NCBI RefSeq assembly: GCF_009906855.1
Contig: NZ_CP047650.1
Span: 4,030,001 to 4,094,000, forward strand
Source: Xylophilus rhododendri
GTDB lineage: Bacteria; Pseudomonadota; Gammaproteobacteria; Burkholderiales; Burkholderiaceae_C
Direction of reading: 5' to 3'
DNA length: 64,000 nucleotides
Shown here piece by piece: positions 8,917-20,032 of this stretch. A program made the translations under genes and the position numbers. Each line of letters starts with the position of its first letter. The first letter of the stretch is position 1. Under the pieces are notes generated by a model, which made no database searches, was not told the DNA's origin, and was given only the letters and a program-made list of their open reading frames with translations.

Positions 8917-8949
8917 CATGGGGCTGAAGCGCAGAGCTTCAGCCCCATG
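8917..8949. other. Perfect 14-bp inverted repeat between nrdB and the H1-like gene
   Basis: CATGGGGCTGAAGC (8917-8930), loop GCAGA, and the exact reverse complement (8936-8949). It lies 93 bp beyond the nrdB stop, on the transcribed strand of both flanking minus-strand genes. No T-run follows, so it is not a classical intrinsic terminator. It could protect the 3' end of the nrdB message or form part of a Rho-associated terminator. Confidence 0.6.
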
Positions 8950-9042
8950 AACGCAGGAACGCCCGCCACCGCCGCGCTCTGGCGGCGCGGTGAGTGGCAG
9001 GCGTGAATCGGAAGCCATGGGGGTGTTTGCAGGACGTGCCTT

Positions 9043-10233
9043 CTAGTCCCAGGAAAGGGCGCCGCCGGACTGGTACTCGATGACACGCGTCTCGAAGAAG
9101 TTGCGTTCCTTCTTCAGGTCGATCATCTCGCTCATCCAGGGGAACGGGTTTTCCTCGTTGGGGAACAGCTGTTCGAGGCCGATCTGCGTGGCGCGGCGGT
9201 TCGCGATGTAGCGCAGGTAGCCCTTGAACATCGATGCGTTCATGCCCAGCACACCACGCGGCATGGTGTCTTCGGCGTACTTGTATTCGAGCTCGACGGC
9301 CTTCTGGAACAGGTCCTTGATCTCGGCCTTGAACTCGTTGGTCCAGAGCTGCGGGTTCTCGAGCTTCAACTGGTTGATCAGGTCGATGCCGAAGTTGCAG
9401 TGCATCGACTCGTCGCGCAGGATGTACTGGTACTGCTCGGCAGCTCCGGTCATCTTGTTCTGCCGGCCCAGCGCCAGGATCTGGGTGAAGCCGACGTAGA
9501 AGAACAGGCCTTCCATCAGGCAGGCGAAGACGATGAGCGACTTCAGCAGGGTCTGGTCGGTCTCGAAGGTGCCGGTGTGGAAATGCGGGTCGCTGATGGC
9601 CTCGATGAAGGGGATCAGGAACTGGTCCTTCTCGCGGATCGAGGCCACTTCGTTGTAGGCGTTGAAGATCTCGGCCTCGTCCAGGCCCAGCGACTCCACG
9701 ATGTACTGGTAGGCGTGCGTGTGGATCGCTTCCTCGAAGGCCTGGCGCAGCAGGAACTGGCGGCACTCGGGCGCGGTGATGTGGCGGTAGGTGCCCAGCA
9801 CGATGTTGTTGGCGGCCAGCGAGTCGGCGGTCACGAAGAAGCCGAGGTTGCGCTTGACGATGCGGCGCTCGTCCTCGGTCAGGCCGTTGGGGTCCTTCCA
9901 CAGCGCGATGTCGCGGGTCATGTTGACCTCCTGCGGCATCCAGTGGTTGGCGCAGGTGGCCAGGTACTTTTCCCAGGCCCACTTGTACTTGAAGGGGACG
10001 AGCTGGTTGACGTCGGTCTTGGCGTTGATGATGCGCTTGTCGGCGGCATTCACGCGGCTGTGGCTGACCGGTGCGATGACGGGTGCGGCCTTGGCCTGGA
10101 GGGGTGCATCGGCCGCAACTGCGAGGGCCGGTTGGGGCTGGGTTTGAGGCTGCGTTTGCACCGGCGCAGCAGGCATGTCGCCGTGCGTTGCAGACGGCGT
10201 TGTGGGCTTGACTTCTTCGTCCCAGGACAGCAT
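9043..10233 (-). CDS. nrdB: Ribonucleoside-diphosphate reductase, beta subunit (class Ia)
   Basis: Houses the diiron-tyrosyl radical cofactor that drives reduction of ribonucleotides by NrdA. It is a ~396-aa protein with a low-complexity Ala/Pro/Gln-rich segment (residues ~15-55) before the conserved domain. Iron-ligand segments are visible: [11 protein letters not shown] and [11 protein letters not shown] in helix regions, and the downstream DESMHCNFG. The start at 10233 ([12 protein letters not shown]) fits family members and has GGA about 8 nt upstream; an in-frame ATG at 10248 is possible. It lies downstream of nrdA with a 157-bp gap. Confidence 0.95.
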   Translation of the reverse strand: MLSWDEEVKPTTPSATHGDMPAAPVQTQPQTQPQPALAVAADAPLQAKAAPVIAPVSHSRVNAADKRIINAKTDVNQLVPFKYKWAWEKYLATCANHWMPQEVNMTRDIALWKDPNGLTEDERRIVKRNLGFFVTADSLAANNIVLGTYRHITAPECRQFLLRQAFEEAIHTHAYQYIVESLGLDEAEIFNAYNEVASIREKDQFLIPFIEAISDPHFHTGTFETDQTLLKSLIVFACLMEGLFFYVGFTQILALGRQNKMTGAAEQYQYILRDESMHCNFGIDLINQLKLENPQLWTNEFKAEIKDLFQKAVELEYKYAEDTMPRGVLGMNASMFKGYLRYIANRRATQIGLEQLFPNEENPFPWMSEMIDLKKERNFFETRVIEYQSGGALSWD

Positions 10234-10331
10234 AGGTTTTCCGATCATTCGATTATGAAAGCAGGCCTGCGAAATGAAAAGCGGCTGTCACAGCTGCACG
10301 CATCTCGCAGGCCTCGCATGTTGTGTTGGTG

Positions 10332-10371
10332 CATCGTGCGGAGCCTGTCTTTCGACCGCATCCGCACGATG
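10332..10371. other. Inverted repeat in the nrdA-nrdB intergenic region
   Basis: CATCGTGCGG (10332-10341) pairs perfectly with CCGCACGATG (10362-10371) around a 20-nt spacer, just after the nrdA stop codon. No T-run follows on the minus strand. It may attenuate read-through or protect the nrdA 3' end; function unproven. Confidence 0.4.
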
Positions 10372-10390
10372 TCGACGAGCCCCTCGGGCC

Positions 10391-13312
10391 TTACTGGCAG
10401 GCCTCGCAGCCCGGGTCGTCGATGGCGCAGAACTTGATGTCCGTGGCCGGTACGGCGGCAGCCTCCGCCTCGGCTTGTGCACGGGCCTGCGCGGCTGCTG
10501 CTTCCAGTGCCGAAGGCGCTGCGGCCTGCGACGAGGACACGGCATTGAGGCGGCCCGAATGCACGGTCGACTTCTCGGCGTGCGTGGCACTGATGGTGCG
10601 CAGGTAGTAGGTCGTCTTCAGGCCGCGGGTCCAGGCCAGCTTGTAGGTGTCGTCGAGCTTCTTGCCCGATGCGCCGGCCATGTAGATGTTGAGCGACTGG
10701 GCCTGGTCGATCCACTTCTGGCGACGTGCCGCGGCTTCCACCAGCCAGGTGGTCTCGACTTCGAAGGCGGTGGCGTAGAGGGCCTTGATCTCGCCCGGCA
10801 CGCGGTCGATGGGGCGCAGCGAACCGTCGAAGTGCTTCAGGTCCATCACCATCACGTCGTCCCACAGGTTCAGGCGCTTGAGGTCACGCACCAGGTAGGC
10901 GTTGATGACGGTGAATTCGCCCGACAGGTTGGACTTGACCGAGAGGTTGCCGAAGCAGGGCTCGATGGATGCATCCACGCCGACGATGTTGGAGATGGTC
11001 GCGGTCGGCGCGATGGCCACGCAGTTGGAGTTGCGCATGCCGTCGGCGGCGATCTTCCTGCGCAGCGCGTCCCAGTCCATGGACACGGAGCGGTCGACTT
11101 CCACATAGCCGCCGCGGGCCTTGGCCAGCAGGTCCAGCGAGTCCAGCGGCAGCACGCCCTTGGACCACAGCGAACCTTCGTAGCTGCTGTAGCGGCCGCG
11201 TTCCCTGGCCAGCTCGGTGGAGGCCCAGTAGGCGTAGTAGCAGATGGCTTCCATCGACTTGTCGGCGAACTCCACGGCCTGCTGCGAGGCGTAGGGGATG
11301 CGCAGCTGGTAGAGGCTGTCCTGGAAGGCCATCAGGCCCAGGCCCACCGGGCGGTGGCGCATGTTGGAGGCGCGGGCCTTCTCGACGGCGTAGTAGTTGA
11401 TGTCGATCACGTTGTCGAGCATGCGCATCGCGGTCGAGATCGTCTTCTTGAGCTTCTCGTGGTCGACGCCGCCGTCCTTCAGGTGGTGCGACAGGTTGAC
11501 CGAGCCCAGGTTGCAGACGGCCGTTTCGGTGTCGCTGGTGTTGAGCGTGATCTCGGTGCAGAGGTTGGACGAGTGCACCACGCCCACATGCTGCTGCGGC
11601 GAGCGCACGTTGCAGGCGTCCTTGAAGGTGATCCAGGGATGGCCGGTCTCGAACAGCATGCTCAGCATCTTGCGCCACAGGTCGTTGGCGGGGATGGTGC
11701 GCGAGGGCTTGATATCGCCGGCCTTGGCCTTGGCTTCGTAGGCCACGTAGGCGCGTTCGAAGTCGTCGCCGAAGAGGTCGTGCAGGTCGGGAACGTTGGA
11801 GGGCGAGAACAGGGTCCAGTCGCCCTTTTCCATGACACGGCGCATGAACAGGTCGGGGATCCAGTTCGCGGTGTTCATGTCGTGGGTGCGGCGGCGGTCG
11901 TCGCCGGTGTTCTTGCGCAGCTCCAGGAACTCCTCGATGTCGAGGTGCCAGGTTTCCAGGTAGGTGCAGACGGCGCCCTTGCGCTTGCCGCCCTGGTTGA
12001 CCGCCACGGCGGTGTCGTTGACCACCTTCAGGAAGGGCACGACGCCCTGCGATTCGCCGTTGGTGCCCTTGATGTGGGAGCCGAGCGCACGCACGCGGGT
12101 CCAGTCGTTGCCCAGGCCGCCGGCGAATTTCGACAGCAGCGCGTTTTCCTTGATGGATTCGTAGATGCCGTCCAAGTCGTCGGGCACGGTCGTCAGGTAG
12201 CAGGACGAGAGCTGCGAACGCAGCGTGCCGCTGTTGAACAGCGTGGGGGTCGACGACATGAAGTCGAAGGACGACAGCACCTCGTAGAACTCGATGGCGC
12301 GCGCCTCGCGGTCCTGCTCGCCCAGCGCCAGGCCCATGGCCACACGCATGAAGAAGGACTGCGGCATTTCGATGCGCGTCTTCTTCACGTGCTGGAAGTA
12401 GCGGTCGTACAGGGTCTGCAGGCCGAGGTAGTCGAACTGCTGGTCGCGTTCGGCCTTCAGGGCCTTGGCCAGGCGGGGCAGATCGTATTCGCCCAGGCGT
12501 GCATCCAGCAGCTCGTTATCGATGCCCTTCTGGATGAACTGGGGGAAGTACTCGATGTAGGCGGCACCCATTTCGGCGGGCGCGGTTTCGCGGCCGAAGA
12601 CTTCGCGGGCGATGGTGTGCAGCAGCAGGCGGGCCGTGACGTAGGTGTAGTCAGGGTCCTTCTCGATCAGGGTGCGGGCGGCCAGGATGGCGGCCTTGAA
12701 GACCTCGTCGATCGGCACGCCGTCGTAGAGGTTGCGCATGGTCTCGGCGACGATCGGGTCGGCCTTGACGTCGGCGCCCAGGCGCTCGCAGGCCGAGGCG
12801 ATCAGGGCCTGCAGGTTGTTCAGGTTGAGGGCGACACGCTGGCCGTTGTCGGTGACATGCAGCACCGGGTGCGCGGGCGTGGCTTCCTCGATCTGGCGGG
12901 CGCGCTCCTGGGTGCGGCGTTCGCGGTAGAGCACATAGGCGCGGGCGACTTCGTGGTGGCTGCCGCGCATCAGGCCGAGTTCGACCTGGTCCTGCACGTC
13001 CTCGATGTGGAAGGTGCCGCCGCCCGGGCGCGAACGCACCAGGGCGCGGGCCACGTTCTGGGTCAGCACATCGACCGTCTCGCGCACGCTGGCCGAAGCC
13101 GCGCCGCCGGTGCCGTGCACCGCCAGGAAGGCCTTCATCATCGCCACGGCGATCTTCTGCGGCTCGAAGGGCACCACCGCGCCGTTGCGGCGGATGATCT
13201 GGTAGTGCGACAGCGCGCCGAACGAAGGCGTGCCGCTGGTGGTATCCGAAGCTGCGGGGGCCTGGAAGGGGGCGCCGGCGGTCGGGCTCGGCGTGCTGGT
13301 GGCGATGGACAT
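10391..13312 (-). CDS. nrdA: Ribonucleoside-diphosphate reductase, alpha subunit (class Ia)
   Basis: Catalytic and allosteric subunit that converts NDPs to dNDPs. At 973 aa it is longer than the ~760-aa E. coli enzyme because of extra N-terminal ATP-cone sequence: one cone at ~residues 36-130 (IIRRNGAVVPFEPQKIA) and a second cone-like region at ~150-260 (LHVTDNGQRVALNLNNLQ), as in Pseudomonas/Burkholderia NrdA. Conserved elements include the active-site stretch NLCTEITLNTSDTETAVCNL and the finger-loop segments. The C-terminal CEACQ carries the redox-active Cys pair that is re-reduced by thioredoxin or glutaredoxin. Start ATG 13312 has AGAGGAA upstream. NrdR boxes lie 105-150 bp upstream. Confidence 0.96.
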   Translation of the reverse strand: MSIATSTPSPTAGAPFQAPAASDTTSGTPSFGALSHYQIIRRNGAVVPFEPQKIAVAMMKAFLAVHGTGGAASASVRETVDVLTQNVARALVRSRPGGGTFHIEDVQDQVELGLMRGSHHEVARAYVLYRERRTQERARQIEEATPAHPVLHVTDNGQRVALNLNNLQALIASACERLGADVKADPIVAETMRNLYDGVPIDEVFKAAILAARTLIEKDPDYTYVTARLLLHTIAREVFGRETAPAEMGAAYIEYFPQFIQKGIDNELLDARLGEYDLPRLAKALKAERDQQFDYLGLQTLYDRYFQHVKKTRIEMPQSFFMRVAMGLALGEQDREARAIEFYEVLSSFDFMSSTPTLFNSGTLRSQLSSCYLTTVPDDLDGIYESIKENALLSKFAGGLGNDWTRVRALGSHIKGTNGESQGVVPFLKVVNDTAVAVNQGGKRKGAVCTYLETWHLDIEEFLELRKNTGDDRRRTHDMNTANWIPDLFMRRVMEKGDWTLFSPSNVPDLHDLFGDDFERAYVAYEAKAKAGDIKPSRTIPANDLWRKMLSMLFETGHPWITFKDACNVRSPQQHVGVVHSSNLCTEITLNTSDTETAVCNLGSVNLSHHLKDGGVDHEKLKKTISTAMRMLDNVIDINYYAVEKARASNMRHRPVGLGLMAFQDSLYQLRIPYASQQAVEFADKSMEAICYYAYWASTELARERGRYSSYEGSLWSKGVLPLDSLDLLAKARGGYVEVDRSVSMDWDALRRKIAADGMRNSNCVAIAPTATISNIVGVDASIEPCFGNLSVKSNLSGEFTVINAYLVRDLKRLNLWDDVMVMDLKHFDGSLRPIDRVPGEIKALYATAFEVETTWLVEAAARRQKWIDQAQSLNIYMAGASGKKLDDTYKLAWTRGLKTTYYLRTISATHAEKSTVHSGRLNAVSSSQAAAPSALEAAAAQARAQAEAEAAAVPATDIKFCAIDDPGCEACQ

Positions 13313-13416
13313 GCGGTGTTCCTCTTGCGTCGTTGTGAGATGGCCTGGGCTTGCGGCGCGGTGGCGGCGTAACGCAAGAAGGAGGCCATCTGGTCGGGCT
13401 GGGCCGATAAACGGAG

Positions 13417-13464
13417 CCCCCTAGATACAGGGGGTGACAGCGATTCTAGACACTATAGATAGTG
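13417..13464 (-). promoter_or_regulatory. Pair of NrdR boxes upstream of nrdA
   Basis: Two palindromic elements: CACTATAGATAGTG (13451-13464) and the weaker CCCTAGATACAGGG (13419-13432). Their centres are 32 bp apart. NrdR is known to bind two such boxes spaced by about three helical turns (31-32 bp) in ribonucleotide reductase promoters. The pair sits in the 296-bp gap upstream of nrdA, so dNTP-dependent repression of nrdA is expected. The first box fits the consensus well; the second is recognised mainly by spacing. Confidence 0.8.
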
Positions 13465-13607
13465 GTTCAAGGACCAATTTCAGCACCGGCTCAAGGAGCT
13501 TCGGGGCCGATGGGCGGTCAAACGCCCGTGCCTGCGTGCATTCGCTTTGCAAAGCCAGCAACGGCGCGGCCTGCGGCAGGATTTGCCCGGCTATCCCGCG
13601 CCCCGTA

Positions 13608-14235
13608 TCAATCCGGAGATCCGAAATTTTTTTCCGAAACCGAAGTTGGTGAGTGGACACGATGGACCGCCGGAAAACGTTCCGCTGGCCAACGGAGCCG
13701 CTGCTGCAGCCACGCCCAGTCGAAACCCGCGCCGGGATCGAACTTGCGGCCCGGCGCGATGTCCGAATGGCCGGCGACATGGGCGATCGGGTAATGCAAG
13801 CAGAGCGCCTGGCACAGCCGTGCCAGGGCCTCGTACTGGGCCGGCTCGAAAAGCTGGCCTTCCAGGCCTTCGAGTTCGATGCCGATCGAGTCGTCGTTGC
13901 AGTTGTCGCGACCGCGCCAGTGCGAGCGGCCGGCATGCCAGGCGCGATCGTCGCAGCTGACGAACTGCCACAGGGCGCCGTCACGCCGGATATAGAAGTG
14001 GCTGGAAACTTCCATGCCGCGGATCGTGCCGAAATAGGGGTGGCGGTCCCAGTCGAGCCGGTTGGTGAACAGCTCGAAGACTTCCGGGCCCCCATAGACG
14101 CCGGGCGGCAGGCTGATGGAATGCATCACCAGCAGGTCGACATGGGCGCCGGGCGGGCGCGGGCCGAAATTGGGCGAAGGGCAGGGCGCCGCGGCCGCCA
14201 GCCAGCCTTGCCGCCAGGCCGGCCCGCCGTCGTCT

Positions 14236-14249
<14 letters not shown>
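13608..14249 (-). CDS. ampD: 1,6-anhydro-N-acetylmuramyl-L-alanine amidase
   Basis: Cytoplasmic zinc amidase of murein recycling; it cleaves the peptide from anhydro-muropeptides and thereby limits AmpR-driven beta-lactamase induction where that system exists. About 213 aa from a GTG at 14249 that overlaps the pilR stop by 14 bp; longer in-frame starts lie deep in pilR. Diagnostic segments are [23 protein letters not shown] (first zinc His), [22 protein letters not shown] cut across two conserved blocks, and [15 protein letters not shown] (second His and Asp ligands). The start codon is not certain. It works with mpl in the same recycling route. Confidence 0.9.
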
Positions 14250-15749
<1,500 letters not shown>

Positions 15750-15753
<4 letters not shown>

Positions 15754-17438
15754 GGGGCTATTGTGTCAAATGGCAAGGTCGCCGGCGTAACCGCGAAGGG
15801 CCGGAACGCCAGGGTAAACGCGTTGCCGGCCAGCATGCCGCGGCTGGTGGGCCGCTCGATGCGGCGGTAGCCGATGGCCGCGCCGTGCCGGTCGCAGAGT
15901 TCGCGGCAGATATAGAGGCCCAGTCCGCTGGAGCGGCTGTCCGATGAGAAGAAGGGCTCGAACAGGCGTTCGGCCACGGTGGGCTCCAGCGGCGCGCCGT
16001 CGCTCCAGACTTCCAGCAAGGCCTGGCTGGGTGTCGTCCAGGTGCGCACCTGCAGGGCGTCGTCGTGGCTGCTGATGTAGCGCAGGGCGTTGTCGAGCAG
16101 GTTGATCAGGATGCGGCGCAGGTGGTCGCCGTCGAATTCCACCGACAGGCGCGGCGCGCCGGGCACGAACTGCAGGCTGCAGCCCTTGCCGGCCTGCACG
16201 TGCCAGTCCAGGCAGACGGCTCCTGCGGTGTCGTCCAGCGCGATGGTGGCGGCGTCGAAGTGGAACTGCTGCTGGGCGCGGGAGACGTCCAGCACTTCCT
16301 CGGTGATGCGTGCCAGGCGCTGGGCGTTCTGCCGCACCATCTGCGCCAGGCGTTTCTGCGAGGGATCGGTCAACTCCTCGTCGAGCAGCTGGTTGGCCTG
16401 CACGATGGCGGCCAGCGGGTTGCGGATCTCGTGCGCCACGGCGGCCGACATGCGGCCCATGGCGGCCAGCTTCTCGGTGCGCAGGCGGGCCTCGGACTCG
16501 CGCTGGTCCTCCAGGAACATCACGCAGAGCTGGGTGGCGCTGAAATCGCGCGGCGGCGTCAGGCGGGCGCGCAGGTGCAGGCGGCGCGGGCCGCTGCCTT
16601 CGTATTCGAGGGCCACGTCGGCGGTGAGCGCATCGCCGCCCGCCCCCTGGGCGAAGGTGCGGCGCGCCAGCTCCACCAGCGGGCGCCAGGCCGGCGAGCC
16701 GGCCAGCGAGAAGGGCAGGGCCACCTTCACCGCCTGGTCCAGCAGCACGCGGGCGGCGGGGTTGGCGGCGCGCACGTTGTCGTGGTCGTCCAGCACCAGC
16801 ACGCCGTCGCCGAGCGATGCGATCACCACCTCGTTGACCTGGGCCTGCACCAGGGCCGACTGCTGGCCCTCGCGCGCCAGGTTCTCCTCGCGTGCCAGCC
16901 GCGCCGCCACCGGATGGACCAGGAAGGTGACCAGGAAATAGCCGGTGCCGGTCAGCCCCGCCTGGGCGAACTGGGCGGCCAGCGGATTGTTGCTGCGCAG
17001 CCAGCTGACGCAGACCTCGGCCAGCAGCAGCAGCGTGACCGCCGCCGTGGTGGCCAGCGCGGTGCGCCGCGTGCCCAGCACCGCCGCCATCAGCACCGGC
17101 AGGCCCAGCAGGGGCGTGTAGTTCATGCCGCCGGGCTGCAGCATCTGCATGGCGGAGAAGGCGATCAGGTCGGTGCCGATGGTGGGCACCCACAGGCGCG
17201 ACAGCGGTGTCTCGCTGGAGCGGGGATGCATGGCGATGCGCACGAACAGCGTCGCACCGAGATAGACCACGCACAGGGCGATGAAGGTCGGGTGCAGGTC
17301 CTGCCCCATCAGGTGCACCAGCAGCTGCAGCAGCAGCACCGCCAGCGCCACCATCACCCGCGCGGTGGCGAAACCGTGCCAGATGCGCAGCCCCGCCCGC
17401 TCGGACGGCTCGTACCAGGGCGGCGGCAGGTCGGACAT
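15750..17438 (-). CDS. pilS: Membrane sensor histidine kinase, PilS-type
   Basis: 562 aa from the ATG at 17438 ([16 protein letters not shown]). The N-terminus holds about six hydrophobic membrane segments (residues ~25-185) like PilS, then a PAS-like domain ([26 protein letters not shown] cut short here), HisKA with [11 protein letters not shown] (phosphorylated His) and HATPase_c with the N box (NLLDNALRY) and [11 protein letters not shown]. The stop overlaps the pilR start, so the two are translationally coupled. In Pseudomonas PilS monitors pilin level in the inner membrane. Confidence 0.88.
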
Positions 17439-17452
17439 GGTGGGTGCGGAGG

Positions 17453-17677
17453 CTAGTCGGATGCGCGGCGATGCTCGGCGCAACAGTACATCTTCTCGCC
17501 CGGCCCGGGCAATGCGTCGGTGGCGGGCAGGTGCAGGCCGCAGGCGGCGCATTGCACCATCGCCTCGGGGCCGCGCGGCTGGCGGCTCGCGGTCTGCTTC
17601 TGCACCGCCTTGCGCCGGTCGCCGCGCAGCAGCCAGACCAGCAGGGCCACGGCGGCCAGCACCATCAGCAGCTTCAT
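17453..17677 (-). CDS. Small membrane-anchored zinc-ribbon protein (PP0621-like)
   Basis: 74 aa: an N-terminal hydrophobic helix (residues 1-17), a basic stretch, and a short cysteine-rich end (CAACGLHLPATDA ... YCCAEHR) that can form a zinc ribbon. Similar small proteins are conserved next to the CcsA-like gene in Burkholderiales; no function is established. The ATG at 17677 overlaps the stop of the upstream gene (ATGA), implying translational coupling. It is followed 14 bp later by pilS. Confidence 0.75.
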   Translation of the reverse strand: MKLLMVLAAVALLVWLLRGDRRKAVQKQTASRQPRGPEAMVQCAACGLHLPATDALPGPGEKMYCCAEHRRASD

Positions 17678-18486
17678 GACGGTGTCCGCCCCAGCACGAC
17701 TTCGAGCACGAAGCGCGAGCCCACGTAGGCCAGCAGCAGCAGCGCCGAGCCGGCGTACAGCCAGCGCAGCGCGGTGCGGCCGCGCCAGCCGAAACGCGCC
17801 CGGCCGAGGATCAGCACCAGGAAGGTGACCCAGGACAGCAGCGAGAAGATGGTCTTGTGGTCCCAGCGCCAGGCGCGGCCGTAGATGAGTTCGCCGAAGA
17901 AGATGCCGGCCAGCAGCGTGGCGGTCAGCAGCACGAAGCCGGCGGTGACGAAACGCAAGGTCAGGCGCTCCAGCGTCAGCAGCGGCATGCCGCTCTGCGG
18001 TTCGGCGGCCTGGCGCATCTGGCGCTCGGCCCGGGTCATCAGCCAGGCATGCACCAGGGCGGCGGCGAAGAGGCCGTAGGAAGCGATGCCCAGGGCCAGG
18101 TGCAGTGCGAAGAGCGTTGCGCTGCCTTCCACATGCAACGGGCTGCCGGGAAAGACCAGCGCCAGCAATACGGCCAGCGCGCCCAGGCCGGAAAGCGCCC
18201 AGCGTGCGCGCAGCAGCGGGAACATGCGGCTCTCCACCGCATAGACCGTCAGCACCAGCCAGGCGGTGACCGACAGCGCCGGCCCGAAGCCGAAACGCGC
18301 CGGCTCGCCCAGCAGCGTCCAGCCCAGCACCACGGCGTGCAGCAGCCAGGCGACGATCAGTGAGGTGCGCCCCGCGCCATCGGTGATCCGGCGGGCGAAA
18401 ACGGCCGGCACGGCGTAGGCTCCGGCGGTCGCCAGGCCCAGCCCCAGTACCGCATTTCCCGCCCCGGACGCACTCGCTAGAATCAT
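17674..18486 (-). CDS. CcsA/CcmC-type cytochrome c assembly-family membrane protein
   Basis: 270 aa with about eight hydrophobic segments, matching the cytochrome c assembly superfamily in the short YpjD/HemX-like form. The conserved WD motif (WRWDHKTIFSLLSW) near the C-terminus and His residues in membrane segments (HAVVLGW, HLALGIASYG) are visible. Whether it handles heme or has another membrane role is unknown. The start at 18486 is preferred over 18519. It is divergent from ffh with 94 bp between starts. Confidence 0.85.
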   Translation of the reverse strand: MILASASGAGNAVLGLGLATAGAYAVPAVFARRITDGAGRTSLIVAWLLHAVVLGWTLLGEPARFGFGPALSVTAWLVLTVYAVESRMFPLLRARWALSGLGALAVLLALVFPGSPLHVEGSATLFALHLALGIASYGLFAAALVHAWLMTRAERQMRQAAEPQSGMPLLTLERLTLRFVTAGFVLLTATLLAGIFFGELIYGRAWRWDHKTIFSLLSWVTFLVLILGRARFGWRGRTALRWLYAGSALLLLAYVGSRFVLEVVLGRTPS

Positions 18487-18580
18487 GCGTCCGAGTGTAG
18501 TGGCCTTTGTCGCCCGCACTTCGTGGGACCACCCCTCCAGCGCACCGGTTCGTCAGCCGCGTACATCCCCCTTTCTCCCC

Positions 18581-19969
18581 ATGGCTTCCGCACTCACCGA
18601 AAAGCTCTCCCGCCTCGTCAAGGAAATGCGCGGCCAGGCGCGCATCACCGAATCCAACGTCCAGGACATGCTGCGCGAGGTGCGCATGGCCCTGCTCGAA
18701 GCCGACGTCGCCCTGCCCGTGGTGCGCGACTTCATCGCCCGGGTCAAGGAAAAGGCGCTGGGCGCCGACGTGCTCGGCTCGCTCAAGCCCGGCCAGGCCC
18801 TGGTCGGCATCGTCAACCGCGAACTGGCCGCCACCATGGGTGAGGGCGTGTCCGACCTCAACCTGGCCGCCCAGCCGCCGGCGGTGATCCTGATGGCCGG
18901 CCTGCAGGGCGCGGGCAAGACCACCACCACCGCCAAGCTGGCCAAGCATCTGATCGAGAAGCGCAAGAAGAAGGTGCTGACGGTGTCCGGCGACGTCTAC
19001 CGTCCCGCCGCCATCGAGCAGCTCAAGACGGTGACCGCCCAGGCCGGCGCCGAATGGTTCCCCAGCACCGCCGACCAGAAGCCGCTGGACATCGCCCGCG
19101 CCGCCATCGACTACGCCCGCCGCCACTATTTCGACGTGCTGCTGGTCGACACCGCCGGCCGCCTGGCGATCGACGAAGCGCTGATGCGCGAGATCAAGGA
19201 ACTGCATGCCGAGCTGAACCCGGTCGAGACCCTGTTCGTGGTCGATGCGATGCAGGGCCAGGATGCGATCAACACCGCGCGTGCCTTCAAGGAAGCGCTG
19301 CCGCTCACCGGCATCGTGCTGACCAAGCTCGATGGCGACTCGCGCGGCGGCGCCGCGCTGTCGGTGCGACAGATCACCGGCGCGCCGATCAAGTTCGCCG
19401 GTGTCTCCGAGAAGATCGACGGCCTGGAGGTGTTCGACGCCGAACGCCATGCCGGCCGGGTGCTGGGCATGGGCGACATCGTGGCCCTGGTCGAGCAGGT
19501 CACCGCCGGTGTCGACATCGAGGCCGCGCAGAAACTGGCCGCCAAGGTCAAGAGCGGCGACGGCTTCGACCTGGAAGACTTTCTCGGCCAGCTGCGCCAG
19601 ATGAAGCAGATGGGCGGCCTGGGCAGCCTGATGGAGAAGATGCCCACCGAACTCACCGCCAAGGCCGGCCAGGTCGACATGGACAAGGCCGAGCGCGAGG
19701 TGCGCCGCAAGGAAGGCATCATCTGCGCGATGACGCCGCTGGAGCGCCGCAAGCCCGATCTGATCAAGGCCACACGCAAACGCCGCATCGCCGCCGGTGC
19801 CGGGGTTCAGGTGCAGGACGTCAACCGCCTGCTCAATGAATTCGGCCAGATGCAGACCATGATGAAGAAGATGAAGGGCGGCGGCCTGATGAAGATGATG
19901 AAACGCATGGGCGGCATGAAGGGCATGGGCGGCATGCCCGGCCTGGGCGGCGGCAAGCGCCCCTTCTGA
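18581..19969 (+). CDS. ffh: Signal recognition particle GTPase
   Basis: Binds 4.5S RNA and signal sequences of nascent membrane proteins, delivering ribosomes to FtsY. 462 aa: N domain (residues ~1-85), G domain with GLQGAGKTTTTAKLA (G1), DTAGRL (G3) and TKLDGD (G4), and a Met-rich M domain ending in KKMKGGGLMKMMKRMGGMKG. The ATG at 18581 gives the standard MASALTEKLSRLVK start; upstream in-frame ATGs are not conserved. TAGAAT at 18478-18483 is a possible -10. A bidirectional terminator follows. Confidence 0.98.
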   Translation: MASALTEKLSRLVKEMRGQARITESNVQDMLREVRMALLEADVALPVVRDFIARVKEKALGADVLGSLKPGQALVGIVNRELAATMGEGVSDLNLAAQPPAVILMAGLQGAGKTTTTAKLAKHLIEKRKKKVLTVSGDVYRPAAIEQLKTVTAQAGAEWFPSTADQKPLDIARAAIDYARRHYFDVLLVDTAGRLAIDEALMREIKELHAELNPVETLFVVDAMQGQDAINTARAFKEALPLTGIVLTKLDGDSRGGAALSVRQITGAPIKFAGVSEKIDGLEVFDAERHAGRVLGMGDIVALVEQVTAGVDIEAAQKLAAKVKSGDGFDLEDFLGQLRQMKQMGGLGSLMEKMPTELTAKAGQVDMDKAEREVRRKEGIICAMTPLERRKPDLIKATRKRRIAAGAGVQVQDVNRLLNEFGQMQTMMKKMKGGGLMKMMKRMGGMKGMGGMPGLGGGKRPF

Positions 19970-19986
19970 CCGCTTTCTCCAGACGT

Positions 19987-20015
19987 AAAAAAACCGGCTC
20001 GCGAGCCGGTTTTTT
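19987..20015. terminator. Bidirectional intrinsic terminator between ffh and opgH
   Basis: Palindrome CCGGCTCGCGAGCCGG (19994-20009) flanked by seven A on the left and six T on the right, so it can terminate both convergent genes: ffh (+, stop 19969) and opgH (-, stop 20033). Confidence 0.95.
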
Positions 20016-20032
20016 CATGGGCGCCTGAAAGA

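Noticed and set aside
10274..13372. 1032-codon open frame on the plus strand opposite nrdA
   Set aside because: Antisense shadow of a highly conserved gene in GC-rich DNA; composition (runs of Gly/His/Val/Gln) and lack of motifs show that it is not coding. The same applies to long opposite-strand frames over mpl, the UvrD-type helicase, opgH and the NMT1-type importer.
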